A stretch of DNA of 64,000 nucleotides from Batillaria attramentaria (Eukaryota; Mollusca; Gastropoda; Batillariidae), in contig JACVVK020000215.1 in assembly GCA_018292915.2 (NCBI GenBank), positions 580,001 through 644,000 of the forward strand. The letters run 5' to 3'. A program made the translations under genes and the position numbers. Shown here piece by piece: positions 35,103 through 44,735 of the stretch. Position 1 is the first letter of the stretch, and each line of letters starts with the position of its first letter. Below the pieces are notes generated by a model, which was not told the origin of the DNA, did no database searches, and worked only from the letters and a program-made list of their open reading frames with translations.

Positions 35103-38100
35103 CACAACAGAGATTTACCTCATGTTCCAGAGATGATATTCTCCCTCTGTGTTCTCCCTGATGAGGATGACGTCGACGTCTTGGTGCCTGCACTTCACAC
35201 CAGGAATTGATTTGCACCATACTACATTGGCCCACAGGTTCAAAGATGTTCTGTTTATAAAAACAAAATGAAGAAACTCAATACTGCAAAATAACAACAC
35301 TCCAACAACACCAACAACAAAGCAAGACAAATAAACATTGCACTAACAGCCCCCATGGTGTAGTGGTTAGCACTTCAGACCATGGACCGGGAGACCTGGG
35401 TTCAAACCCCAGCGAAGGCCAGCGGGATTTTCCTATCTAGGTTGGATCCTACCCAAGAGCAGGTGTGCTGTGGGTACAGTGGGGAAGCTGTTGCCACACA
35501 CCAAAAAACTTGCCCACTTCTCGGGTGCGGCTTTGGGGGTGCCTCCTTTGTTCTGACACATCTCATGATGTGGATGATTACTGGCACATGGCTGGCACTG
35601 CAGGTGCCGTAGCTCCTGCATGAGAAGTAGGGCCTGGTTAACGCCAGGATATTTAAGACAGGTGGTCCTGGCACGCAGTCCTAAATCACAAGGATCTCCA
35701 CAGCAACCTCATCCCCATGCATAATAAAATTGCCCCAGCTTCCGGGCCCTCCGTGGATTATAAATCCCACCCATGCCCTGGGAGAAATACCACTGGAGCT
35801 GGCGAAGAGTTGCCCCCCACCCCTCCCCACCACCACCAAAAAAAAAACAACAAAAAAACAACAACAAAACAAATAAAGTGCACTCCCTCTCACAAACAAA
35901 TGAAAACCAAGCAAAACAGCTAGTGGTAAAGGAAATACAGCCTCAAGCTTCTGCTTACCAGCCTTACCTCAACTGCACGTTCATGGAGCGAAATGTAGGA
36001 TCGTCAATTTTTGTTTCTATGTTTCCTGGAAGTGGTGAAAGAGTGACATTTAACAACCTGAATAAACAAAATCTGTAAATAAAATGTGTACATATGTAAA
36101 ACATTCTTAACATTAAAGATGAAAAAAAAAAAATGAAAAAAAAAGCCAAATTGACGAAACATGTATATATACACAGACCACTTTTTTTTTATTTATGGGA
36201 AACCCAGTGATTTCATTACTGGAGAGCTCCATTATCACACTCAACATCCCCCCCCCCCCCCCCAAAAAAAAAAAAAAAAAAAAAACCCCAAACAAACCCC
36301 AAAAAACAAAAAAAAAACCAAATTGACGAAACACACACACCACACACAGAGGACCATTTTTAATGGGAAACCCACTGATTTCATTTCTGGAAGAGCTCCA
36401 CTAAACCATACTCAGCCCCCCCCCCCCCCCCCACAACACACACAAAAAACAGCAGCAGCATCCCAGCAGCAGCATCCCCCCCCCCCCCTCTCCCCCACAA
36501 ACAAACAAAAAAAAAAACAACCAAAGAAACAAATGGCAACAAAAATAAACCAATCAACCAACAATGACAACAAAAAACAACTACAACAACAACAACTAAC
36601 AAACCCCCATTCTTGCTTCCACCCTGTTATAAACCATAACAGACAAAAAGCCTTTCTTATACTAGTTATAGTTATACCAGCATGTACAATACCCGTAACA
36701 GAATGGCTGAAAAGTGTCACCTTTAAGAGCAACACCATTTCGCTGTACCGACAGCAAGGCACCCTCCATGATTTTTGGGTTTGTGGTAGTTGCGTTGACT
36801 TCTACAGTTTCAAAGTCTATCGGTGCACCAGCGTACCTGTGGGTGGAGAAATGTGACTTCACAGTATGATTATATGAGCTAATATGTCTGCAATCCACTT
36901 TGACTGCATATGAAGTGCGCGCGCGCACACACACACACGCACACACACATATTTAAATAAAGGCCTCCTCTCCCTCCTACCTAATAATAATAATGAGTAT
37001 TGTATAGGCGCTTTACCCAATTTCCTGAATCGGCTCAAAGCGTCGCAAACTGAATCCAACACGCACGCTCACGTGAATCACACGCATTCTCTCACACACT
37101 TGACATAAACACATTACAATCACGTGGTGCGAAGGGTCAGCTCAGCTATTTAAATTTTGGAATTTAGAATTGCATTTATTTTTCAAATTTGGTGGGCTGA
37201 ACATTTCCAAAGCAGAGGGGGAGGAAGCCGGAGTACCCGGAAGAACCCCCGACGATCGGCCTGAATGAACGGTGCCACATACGAGAAGGAAAAATTCTTT
37301 GCCCCGAGGGGGACTCGAACCCCTGACCTCTCGCATTGGTGACAGATCTCTTAACCACTAGACCACCGACCGACCCTCTATCCCCCTTCCCTTCACCCCT
37401 AATCACACAAGCGCTTACACCTTCAGGGATGTCACTGGTGCCCGGACACAGGACTATGACCGATAGACTTGGCCAAATGTCCGATGAAAAAACTGTCCAG
37501 CAGGACAGATGTCCGATTGTTTATTTCAAGAGGAGGTCATATGTTCGATTGCGTTTCTGTTGATCGCGGACAAACTAGTGACATTTTTCCAAGTGAGGGC
37601 TGCCGCCTTGCGCTACTTGGGGAACTTGTGTTTATGTGGTTCCTGTTTTACAATGCTTTATTGTCACGCGCCAGAATGTCCTATTGTTTTGTTCCAATTC
37701 AGGACAAATGTCCTATTCATCTGCCACCTTCCAGGACATTTGTCCTATAGGTTTCAAGCTCCAGTGACATCCCTGACCTTCAAGATACCTGAAAATGTCT
37801 TGCACATGTTGGAGAATCTCTGGACCCACCCCGTCTCCAGTTATAAGTGTGACTGTGTTTCTGCCTCCGTATCTGGCCCTTGATACCGTCTGTGGTACAA
37901 GATATGATTGCTTCAAATTTTTTAAAAAATGACTTTTCTGCACAAATGTGATTACACCACGCTGTGCATAAACCACATGCACTAAGATCAACATGGGAAA
38001 AGCATTGTACAAAATTCTGGTGCAAAATTTATCAGACTGCAACAGATCTGTGCATGAGGTACTTATAGAATAGCAGCAACCATGGCAGTAAAATGATATG

Positions 38101-39012
38101 GTTTAAAGCATAAGTTTGCAGCTTACCTTTTGTTGCGCAGCAGTTGTGTACTTTTGGCTGTACAGCCCAGATACCGCCGGAACTGCCCTGTGTTTGCATA
38201 CCTGTGAATCAAAGGAAACATTACACAACGGGCTAATGAATAAGCTGGATGCAATGTTTATTACGTGCACCTGACAACATACACCGCACAATTCTGTACT
38301 GCACGGTAACGATTTACTTTTTTCTAATGTTATTCACATGTTCTGTTCTACGCCTCTGTTTGTGCTGTTTCCTATCTCACTCTGCTGTAACCACAGTGGT
38401 GGGTTGGGTAAAGACGTAATATACAGTGATGTTGCCAGGATTTTTTTTCTTCGGCGATTTAGCCGAAACAGCCATGAAAGTTTCGGCTTTTTACAGAAAG
38501 TTTCGGCTCTCTCTGCCGAAGTAATCTAAAGTTGCGTTCTCGTGGAAATCACTTGAAACCGAAAGTTGCGTTTTCTTGGAAATAAAGTTGTGTTTTCTTG
38601 GAAATTAGTCCAGCCAGCACAGGAATCTCGCAGAAACGGACATAATCGAGCCGATTCACTCGTGAAAACTTCGGCTCGGCCAGCCGACATGACAGACAGA
38701 TTATCGGCTTTTTCAAAACAATTTCGGCTTTTAGCCGAGATCCTACCCCAAACGACATCCCCGATATAGCATACACACTGACACAAGTAACCGGCATAGT
38801 ACATGTTCAACTGTCATTGGTAAATGTGCTGACGGTCATGTCATCATGATCGCCTAATTTCCACATCCGAACGATTTCATATTGTACAGAAACAAATAAG
38901 GCATTGCTTTTCCTTAAGAAAAACATCCATTCATGCCTAGTCTTTGTGCAAATAGATCTCAGGCCTCATGTCTTACCGACTGAAAAAGCAGACGTCTTGC
39001 GATAGCAGCCAT
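31257..39012 (-). CDS. IDH3G: Isocitrate dehydrogenase [NAD] subunit gamma, mitochondrial (three apparent 1-base deletions)
   Basis: Twelve minus-strand exons: 39012-38977, 38201-38127, 37889-37789, 36836-36721, 36025-35968, 35250-35119, 34897-34764, 34146-34046, 33184-33041, 32167-32073, 31704-31644 and 31346-31257. The product is a regulatory subunit of the TCA-cycle NAD-dependent enzyme in the mitochondrial matrix. [12 protein letters not shown] gives a basic presequence; [64 protein letters not shown] and [15 protein letters not shown] are diagnostic. VSRPQQFD and the TPD-GGQ end favour gamma over beta. Exons 6 and 8 do not keep frame. One base is missing in the Tyr codon at 35137/35138, one at the start of exon 8 (34146) and one T near 34094. 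With these allowed for, the length is about 381 residues, against 393 in human. All splice sites look intact, so assembly error is more likely than a pseudogene. Confidence 0.92.
32338..32369. repeat. T-run/G-run composite in an IDH3G intron
   Basis: Preceded by (GTTT)n from 32287. On the minus strand it is a C-run followed by an A-run, the same arrangement as at 20577 and 39681 on the plus strand. Confidence 0.8.
34289..34470. repeat. A/C-rich low-complexity tract, IDH3G intron 7
   Basis: C-run, AAAC repeats, a second C-run meeting an A-run at 34386-34402, AAAT repeats, then AAC and ACC repeats. Confidence 0.85.
34563..34602. repeat. (CA)n microsatellite
   Basis: About 20 CA units in IDH3G intron 7. 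Confidence 0.9.
35047..35096. repeat. (GT)n microsatellite beside IDH3G exon 6
   Basis: About 24 GT units only some 20 bp from the exon 6 donor. Confidence 0.9.
35346..35850 (+). mobile_element. SINE family C, full-length copy with tRNA-like head
   Basis: CCCCCATGGTGTAGTGGTTAGC (box A-like) and GGGTTCAAACCCC (box B) form a head of about 75 bp. A body of about 400 bp follows, with CTATCTAGGTTGGATCCTAC, ACACATCTCATGATGTGG and GGCCCTCCGTGGATTATAAA. It ends in (CCA)n and A-rich sequence. The 5'-truncated copies at 51736 and 55010 share the body. It lies in IDH3G intron 5. Confidence 0.82.
36115..36610. repeat. Low-complexity cluster with repeated C-run/A-run blocks, IDH3G intron 4
   Basis: Two similar blocks occur: AAATTGACGAAAC, then TGGGAAACCCAGTGATTTCA or TGGGAAACCCACTGATTTCA, GAGAGCTCCA or GAAGAGCTCCA, and a C-run. 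They start near 36148 and 36320, so the region is a tandem duplication of about 170 bp expanded by homopolymers. AAC and CAG repeats follow. Confidence 0.7.
36980..37375 (-). mobile_element. SINE family B, second near-identical copy
   Basis: Same order as 17885-18290: tRNA-like head with GGGTTCGAGTCCCC at its right end, TTCGGGCCGATCGTCGGGG-like body, (ATT)n at the left end. It differs from copy 1 by only a handful of substitutions. It lies in IDH3G intron 3. Confidence 0.85.
37424..37775. mobile_element. hAT-like miniature inverted-repeat transposon with 5-bp target duplication
   Basis: The ends are CAGGGATGTCACTGG and CCAGTGACATCCCTG, a perfect 15-bp terminal inverted repeat that extends to GTGC/GCTC with one mismatch. 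Both sides carry ACCTT (37419-37423 and 37776-37780). The 352-bp interior is crowded with GGACA/TGTCC motifs, for example AGGACAAATGTCCTAT at 37691 and its inverse AGGACATTTGTCCTAT at 37733. No coding frame. It lies 8 nt inside IDH3G intron 3 from the 5' splice site. Confidence 0.8.
38424..38763. mobile_element. Second hAT-like miniature element with AGCCGAAA motifs
   Basis: The ends are CAGTGATGTTGCCAGG and, inverted, CGGGGATGTCGTTTGG. They are flanked by ATATA at 38419-38423 and 38764-38768. The 340-bp interior has many TTTCGGCT/AGCCGAAA motifs in both orientations, concentrated near the two ends. It sits in IDH3G intron 1. Similar size, tips and duplication length link it to the element at 37424-37775. 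Confidence 0.68.
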
Positions 39013-40010
39013 TTTGGTGACCTTCACAATGTTGACCTTGAGCTTCCGGTTAAGTGGTCATCTATCTATACAATCATATACAAAATATATGATATATCTT
39101 CACCTTTTTTTTCGAAAATCCAGATATTTTGTTCTCAGCGAGTATCAGCTTTTTGCCAATACGTCCTGCTAACGAGAAGAAAGCAAATCGAATTGAGCAA
39201 CTTCCATGCGAATCGCTCACCCTGTAGAAAATATTTGGGTTAATAGAGTACTCAAGTCATTGTTTACAAATGGCTGCCCGCGGGATTTTCTTGCATACCT
39301 GTGTTAAGACTTTGCATGGTCCTCCACTATATGAATCGTAAAGGAGGAACGTGCAGTACGCAACTGTCAGATATTAACACGTTATGAACTCTGGAGGGTC
39401 GCTGCTTTGTTGTCGAAGTGATCTTTCCGAATTGCGTTCACGTAAGTGGCTGCAGGGCAGCAAGGTTCACGTAGACCTTGAATGTGGCCTCAAGGAGATC
39501 TTGATCTCGAAACCGCAACCGCATTCTTTTTTTTTTCTCTTGTAATGGATCCACGGCCCATAAGTGTGGCTGTGCAGCAGATGAAAATTTGTTTTGCACT
39601 CTTCATGCAACATGCAGAGATCACTTCATTAGTTTTAAAATTTCAGCACTGTCAATCAGCTAAATGACGAAAAAACAAAAACCCCCCCCCCCCCCCAAAA
39701 AAAAAAAAAAAAAAAAAACAACAAACAAACAAAGAAACCCCCCCCCCCCCCACCAAATGAACCAAGACCTGCTGATAGATGGTTATGAAATTTCATTTGT
39801 AATGTTATGCATACAAACTCTCATAAATTATCCTATCACACAGTATTTGTTGCACAAATAAGATTTTTGTTTCCATTCCAGGGGGCAGCTATGGAGATGC
39901 TGGTTCAGTATTTATTGCTGAGTCATGATAGCCATTGAAATGTGCCTGCTGAGACTGTCAACTGCTGGGGGCTAAAATTTCCAGCAAAACTGCCACCACA
40001 ATCAACAGAC
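39013..40010. promoter_or_regulatory. Divergent region between IDH3G and the ankyrin-SOCS gene
   Basis: About 1 kb between the two start codons. It should hold both promoters and probably a 5' non-coding intron of the ankyrin gene, since pyrimidine-rich acceptors end at 39881 and 39984. A C-run meeting an A-run lies at 39681-39719. No TATA box is clear. Confidence 0.45.
39681..39752. repeat. Poly(C)-poly(A) composite tract followed by a second C-run
   Basis: About 16 C, about 22 A, AAC units, then 13 C. It resembles the tracts at 395, 20577 and 36243. Confidence 0.85.
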
Positions 40011-41532
40011 ATGACTCATAAGTATGTCTTGTCAGCCATCAAGAAAAGGGATGTTAAACGAACTCTAGAACTGATTGAACATCCAAACTTCCAGATCAAC
40101 GTTTCTATCAAGAAGGGGGTGACACCTCTCATCCTAGCTACAAAATTAGGTATGTTTGGTTGTCAGAAGAGGACTATGTATCCAGCAGATAAAAGAAATC
40201 CCCAAACACACAAAGAACAACAACATAATTACTTTTAAAAATAATTTTGGAAAACAAAAGAACCTTTTGCCATTTATTGATAATAAACTTTTGAATCAAT
40301 TGAAAAAAAAGTGGCACATTGACTTATCATATCCTGCAATTTTTCCTGTGATATTTGATTAAAAAAAAAAAAAAAAAGGGAAAAGAAAATTCATCTTTTC
40401 TTAGCCTAATAAATGCTACCACTCCCATGGTCCTCATTATTTAAGGCGTGTTTATCGGTATTGGTATCCTACAAAATTCCTGCTCACCTTATGCCTCAGG
40501 ATCTGCCTTCAGCTGCTGCCCCTCTGCTATGGCATTATCCACTTGTGTTGAACTGACATTTTACTTTACTAACAACCCTATGTGTTTTGTTTCAAGGGCT
40601 GGTTTCAGTGGCAGAGGCTCTCATACAGCGTGGGGCTAATGTTGAGCTTGAGGACCATGAGGGACGAACAGCCTTGTCCTGTGCGTGTGCTGGTGGGAAG
40701 GTGGATTTGGTTAACTTGCTGCTGCACTCTGGAAGTCGTGTTGATGTGGTGTGTATGATAGAACAGTGTATGCACATTACAAAAATACAAAATTACAACA
40801 CAAAAAAATGCCATCTTTTCTAAGCTAAAAAAAAAAAAAACAGGCTAATTTCATCTTTTCTAAGCTAGCTTATGTCTTGGGACAGTTTCACTCGTGAGTG
40901 TAAGTGTATCACATTAAGAGCTGTACTAATCATCCAGATAGAGTGTTTCAAGCATGCAGGTGCACTGACGAACGAAACTTCCAAAACATAAGCTGGCTCA
41001 GAAGACTTGGAATTAGCGAGTTTTGGCACACTACAAGTACAACCATTTTGTAACATCTGAAAGTGCAGTATGGTCCTTTGTTTAACTGGCCCTCGATCTG
41101 ATACAGGTGAATGTCCACGGAGATGAAGCCATTCATGAAGCCGTAAACAGTGGTGATGTGTCCACGGTGAGCTTGATCCTCGACCACGGGGTGGATGTCA
41201 ACCGCCGCAACCGTGTAGGTTTCACACCTCTCATGCTGGCCGTGCTGTCATCACACTCTTGTGCTGTGGACTTCTTGCTTCAGAAGGGGGCTGACGTCAA
41301 CAGGTATGGTCAATAATAATAATGCTAGTAATAATAATGTTACTACTACTACTACTACTACTACTGCTACTACTACTTCTTGCTTCAGAATGGGGCTGAC
41401 GTCAACAGGTATGGTCAATAATAATAATGCTTGTAATGATAATGTTACTACTACTACTACTACTAGTCTTGCTTCAGAAGGACTGATGTCAACAGGTATG
41501 GTCAATAATAATAATGTTTGTACATGTAGTTA

Positions 41533-41563
<31 letters not shown>

Positions 41564-43071
41564 GTAATAATTATGATAATAATAATAAAACATTGCAGGG
41601 TAAGTGTGAATTCCGATCACGTGGTATGGAGGGTCATCTCAGTTATTTAAGTCTCAGACTTCGAACTGTATTTTTATTTATAAGTCCATTTTTAAAATAA
41701 ATAAATATGTATTTTTTTTATGGGCTGAATTTTTAGAAGCGGAGGGGGAGGAAACAGGAGTACCCAAAGAGAATGAATGGTGCCACATACCAGAGGTGAA
41801 AAATCTGATGCCCTGAGTCGAACCCCTGACCTGGTAATATTAATTAACCCATTTAACAGCTATCTGTCCCGATGGTGTATCGCCTTGTTGCACCCCTGAC
41901 CTGGTAATATTAATTACCCCATGTAGCAGCTATCTGTCCCGATGGTGTATCGCCTTGTTGTGGTGGGATGGCTTGCGTGCTCCAGTGACCCCCAGAGCTA
42001 TATGGGCCGGGGCTTCGGCCCCTGGCAGGTTCAGCCAGGCTCACCAGGTCTGTGGGGTAGGGGCCAGACGAAACGATACCCCCTGGTCCTCCAGGTTGGG
42101 GGTTGTGCGATGGGTTAACTACCCTCATACAGAAAAAACCCTTAGTTACAGAAACCATCAACAGCAAAACTCACACCAGCTCAGTTTTGGGGAGATCTGG
42201 GGCTCCACCCAGGAGACTTATGACGCGCTGCAGCCATGTAACAGCTATAGATTAGCATTGGTGCTACATTCTGCCCTGACTTTGTTTTCGTTTCAGGTGC
42301 ACTGCAGAGGGGGATACTGCCCTCCATTTTGCTGTCCAAGTGGCACCAGTTGCAATTGCGGCAAAGCTTTTGTCAGCAGGCAGCCAGCATAACCGGAGAA
42401 ACAAGGTTAGAATGCGTGTGATTGGCCATTGTCCATCCATCTCATGTTTGAGTGGTCAGGGTGTTAGAATGGCACTGCATGCCCGACACTTTCACGGAAG
42501 ACCTGCCCCTTGAGCCTTTCAACTTTCTTCTAGATCTATATAATAATAATAATAATATTTATAGGGCGCCTATCCCTGGGGAACGAGCTCTAGGCACCTT
42601 TACATTCTAAAACCGAAGTTTAAAAAAAAACAAAAAAAAAACCATTCACTTAGTGTACACTACGTAAAAACAACCTTAACAAGTAAAAGAGCACACACAC
42701 ACACACACACATAAACACAACACGGTTGAGTAGAAATGATAAAGGATAGATAGAGACAATTAAAAACCAAGAACAAGTACCAGTGATAAAACCCAAAGCA
42801 AAAGGACAGATTGGAATGAGCCAGATAAAACCTTTAAAGATAGCAGTGGTGCTCTAACATTAAGAAAGGTGCCACTCTTTTCGTTTGGATGTGTATGCCG
42901 CAATATGCAGTCTACAATTCAGCCTGAAAAATCACATGCTGTCTGGTGCACAGCATAGGGATAGCACATAAGCTAGTGTACCTCAGGTTTGAGGTAGATT
43001 TTTGGGGATGAAGAAAGAACTGTATGAAATGCATGGGCAGTGGCAAGGTGGGCAGCTAGAGGCATAACGTT

Positions 43072-43102
<31 letters not shown>

Positions 43103-43666
43103 CGTATTTAAAAAACAAACAAAAAACAAACATTGTTTTTCTTTCTTCTTTTGTTCTTTTTGTATGGCACCAAGTTCTAATTGGTGTGAGCATGATTGTA
43201 CATTTCTTTTTCAGAGTTCGCAGGTTGTACAGGTGCATGCGTACATGATTAACGCTTTTACCTGTCACAGGTTGGAGAAACACCTCTAGCCGTGGCAATC
43301 GCTGCCGGCAAAGTTGTCATGGTGAGGTACCTTGTGCTAGCTGGCTGTGACATCAACCAACACCGCTTCATCTCACCGCTGGCCACAGCGTGTCAAGCAA
43401 ACTGTTTCAACATGGTTCGCTGCCTCCTCTCGGAGGGTTACAATGTCAGCCGCGATGTTTGTGAGACGCTGGTTCTTTCTGACGATGGAGGAACACGAAC
43501 CTGAACTGATGGGACGGGTGAGGTACCGGTCAGAGAACCACTCACACTTAAGCAGACCGCCAGGCTGCGAGTCCGGCACTTGCTTGGGGTCAGTGTGTGC
43601 CAAAAGGTCAGGGACCTTGAAATTCCGAAAATCCTTCAGGACTGGATTGCCAGTGACCAGATGTAG
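40011..43666 (+). CDS. Ankyrin repeat and SOCS box protein (ASB-like), frame broken before the SOCS box
   Basis: Exons: 40011-40149, 40597-40748, 41107-41303, 42297-42405 and 43271 onward, phases consistent. At least six ankyrin repeats are visible, with TPLILATKLG, GRTALSCACAGGKVDLVNLL, GFTPLMLAVLSSHSCAVDFL, GDTALHFAVQVAPVAIAAKL and ETPLAVAIAAGKVVMVRYLV. The open frame stops at TGA 43502-43504 (276 residues). Past it, in the same frame, comes a clear SOCS box: PLTLKQTARLRVRHLLG, then KVRDLEIPKILQDWI, ending at TAG 43664-43666. Such proteins normally recruit substrates to a Cullin-5 ubiquitin ligase through Elongin B/C. The stretch between (FFLTMEEHEPELMG) reads better in another frame, so two compensating indels are likely. 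The ATG at 40011 is the first in frame; a splice from upstream is possible. Confidence 0.8.
41274..41516 (+). repeat. Tandem triplication of an exon end with its splice donor
   Basis: Units starting CTTGCTTCAGAA occur at 41274, 41379 and 41468. Each continues through GGGGCTGACGTCAACAG or a close variant, then the donor GTATGG and CAATAATAATAATG, and is separated by (TAC)n. The first is the true end of exon 3 of the ankyrin gene. Using the later donors would add in-frame stop codons. Confidence 0.85.
41582..41830 (-). mobile_element. Old diverged SINE family B copy
   Basis: (ATA)n, CACGTGGTATGGAGGGTCAT, TGGGCTGAATTTTTAGAAGC, GGAGGGGGAGGAA, GAATGGTGCCACATACCAGA and GTCGAACCCCTGACCTGG appear in the same order as in the young copies. 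The 3' half is shortened. Confidence 0.65.
41822..41960 (+). repeat. 69-bp tandem duplication
   Basis: ACCCCTGACCTGGTAATATT opens both units, at 41822 and 41891. Both run to ATGGTGTATCGCCTTGTTG. The pair abuts the LINE-like sequence at 41950. Confidence 0.85.
41950..42235 (+). mobile_element. Probable 5' end fragment of a non-LTR retrotransposon
   Basis: GGGCCGGGGCTTCGGCCCCT (hairpin-like), CCAGGCTCACCAGGTCTGTG, CTGGTCCTCCAGGTTGGGGG and TTAGTTACAGAAACCATCAA resemble the GC-rich leader that precedes the endonuclease frame in some invertebrate LINEs. Assignment is from memory of that pattern only. It lies in intron 3 of the ankyrin gene. Confidence 0.45.
42541..42661 (-). mobile_element. Retroposon 3' tail, GGCGCC/(ATT)n family, copy 2
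   Basis: Inverted match to 21313-21420, with (AAT)n at the left, GGGCGCCTATCCCTGGGGAA, CGAGCTCTAGGCACC and AACCGAAGTTT, then a mixed A-run. Confidence 0.72.
43085..43102. repeat. G-run after (GT)n
   Basis: Seventeen or more G follow a short GT repeat. It lies in ankyrin-gene intron 4, about 170 bp before exon 5. Confidence 0.85.
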
Positions 43667-44512
43667 CGTGAAGTTACAAACAAGCGTGTCTGTGATACGA
43701 TGTGTAGTAGGTTATTTGAAGTTATGTGGTTTTACACGTGAAACTTGTTTTATCATGTTTGTTTTCGTTATGTTGTTTTTCAGCCTGTCTTATGATGTTT
43801 CCATTACTACTACCAGTAGATTGCAGTGATATACATATCTCAAAATTGATAATTTTCTACTTTTGGTCCCTTTCGTGAGAACGGGTCGCATTAATTAAGC
43901 TTCCTTGTGTCTTATGCTTTCTTAGCTGCAACTTCTGTTTTGTTGTTGTTGTTTCCTCTTCACCAACAATTTTGGATTCTATAAATTTGTACAGAAATGT
44001 TGCAGCTTTGTCTGCGGTATTTTTGTCTTCGGCTCTGTCGTCTCTTGGTTGGTTTGAGGCCTGGGTTAGCATGAGACAATGCAATGAGGCAGTGAGAGAA
44101 ATTGCTGAACATAACTGGATGTGAAACACATGCATTTATTTTATTGATGCAGGTTTTGGGTATGATGGTGTGCGCTCTACACAAGCTTCAAAGACAAATT
44201 TCTCGTGATTTTTTTTCCCCTCGTATTTGAAAATGTTTTCACCTGACTGTGATAATTATGTTGCAGAATGTGCACAGTACACGTACTTGCATTCCTGAGA
44301 TCCTGTCTCCTGTGATGCTGTAAACTGTGAGCTTGCAAATTTATGACAAACTGGGCATATATATACATCATGTATTTTTAATGTGACGCAAAGCATATTT
44401 TTTTCCGTGGGCTTTCCATTTTTTCCATCAGCATTATGATGTTTTCGCTTTAATTTATACATTATTATGTGTTCACATACAGTGATGAGATGTGATGGCA
44501 AATACATAAAAC

Positions 44513-44518
44513 AATAAA
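44513..44518 (+). promoter_or_regulatory. Polyadenylation signal AATAAA for the ankyrin-SOCS gene
   Basis: AATAAA about 850 nt past the SOCS-box stop, followed within 10 nt by an A-run. It is the first good signal downstream on this strand that I noticed. Confidence 0.5.
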
Positions 44519-44572
44519 GATTATTAAAAAAAAACAAGAAAGTAAGTTTTCAAGTGAGTACTCAGCAGAATG

Positions 44573-44573
44573 T

Positions 44574-44608
<35 letters not shown>

Positions 44609-44629
44609 GCACGCACGCACGCACACACA
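44573..44629. repeat. (CA)n/(CACG)n microsatellite
   Basis: CA units grading into CACG units. Confidence 0.9.
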
Positions 44630-44711
44630 GACAGTGGGCTTCCCACAGCCGGGTTTTCAGACTGTTTGATTTATTCCTACCCACCTTTCCATTTCCACAG
44701 TGGACTAACCT

Positions 44712-44735
44712 CCACCCCCCCCCCCCCCCCCCCCC
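44712..44735. repeat. Long C-run
   Basis: About 23 consecutive C. Confidence 0.85.

Noticed and set aside
31257..39012. IDH3G as a processed or decayed pseudogene
   Set aside because: All twelve exons, introns and splice sites are intact; only three single-base deletions break the frame, which fits consensus error better, though it is not excluded.
43502..43504. TGA as selenocysteine in the ankyrin-SOCS gene
   Set aside because: No reason for selenocysteine in this family and no SECIS element was seen; indels or an ordinary stop explain it better.
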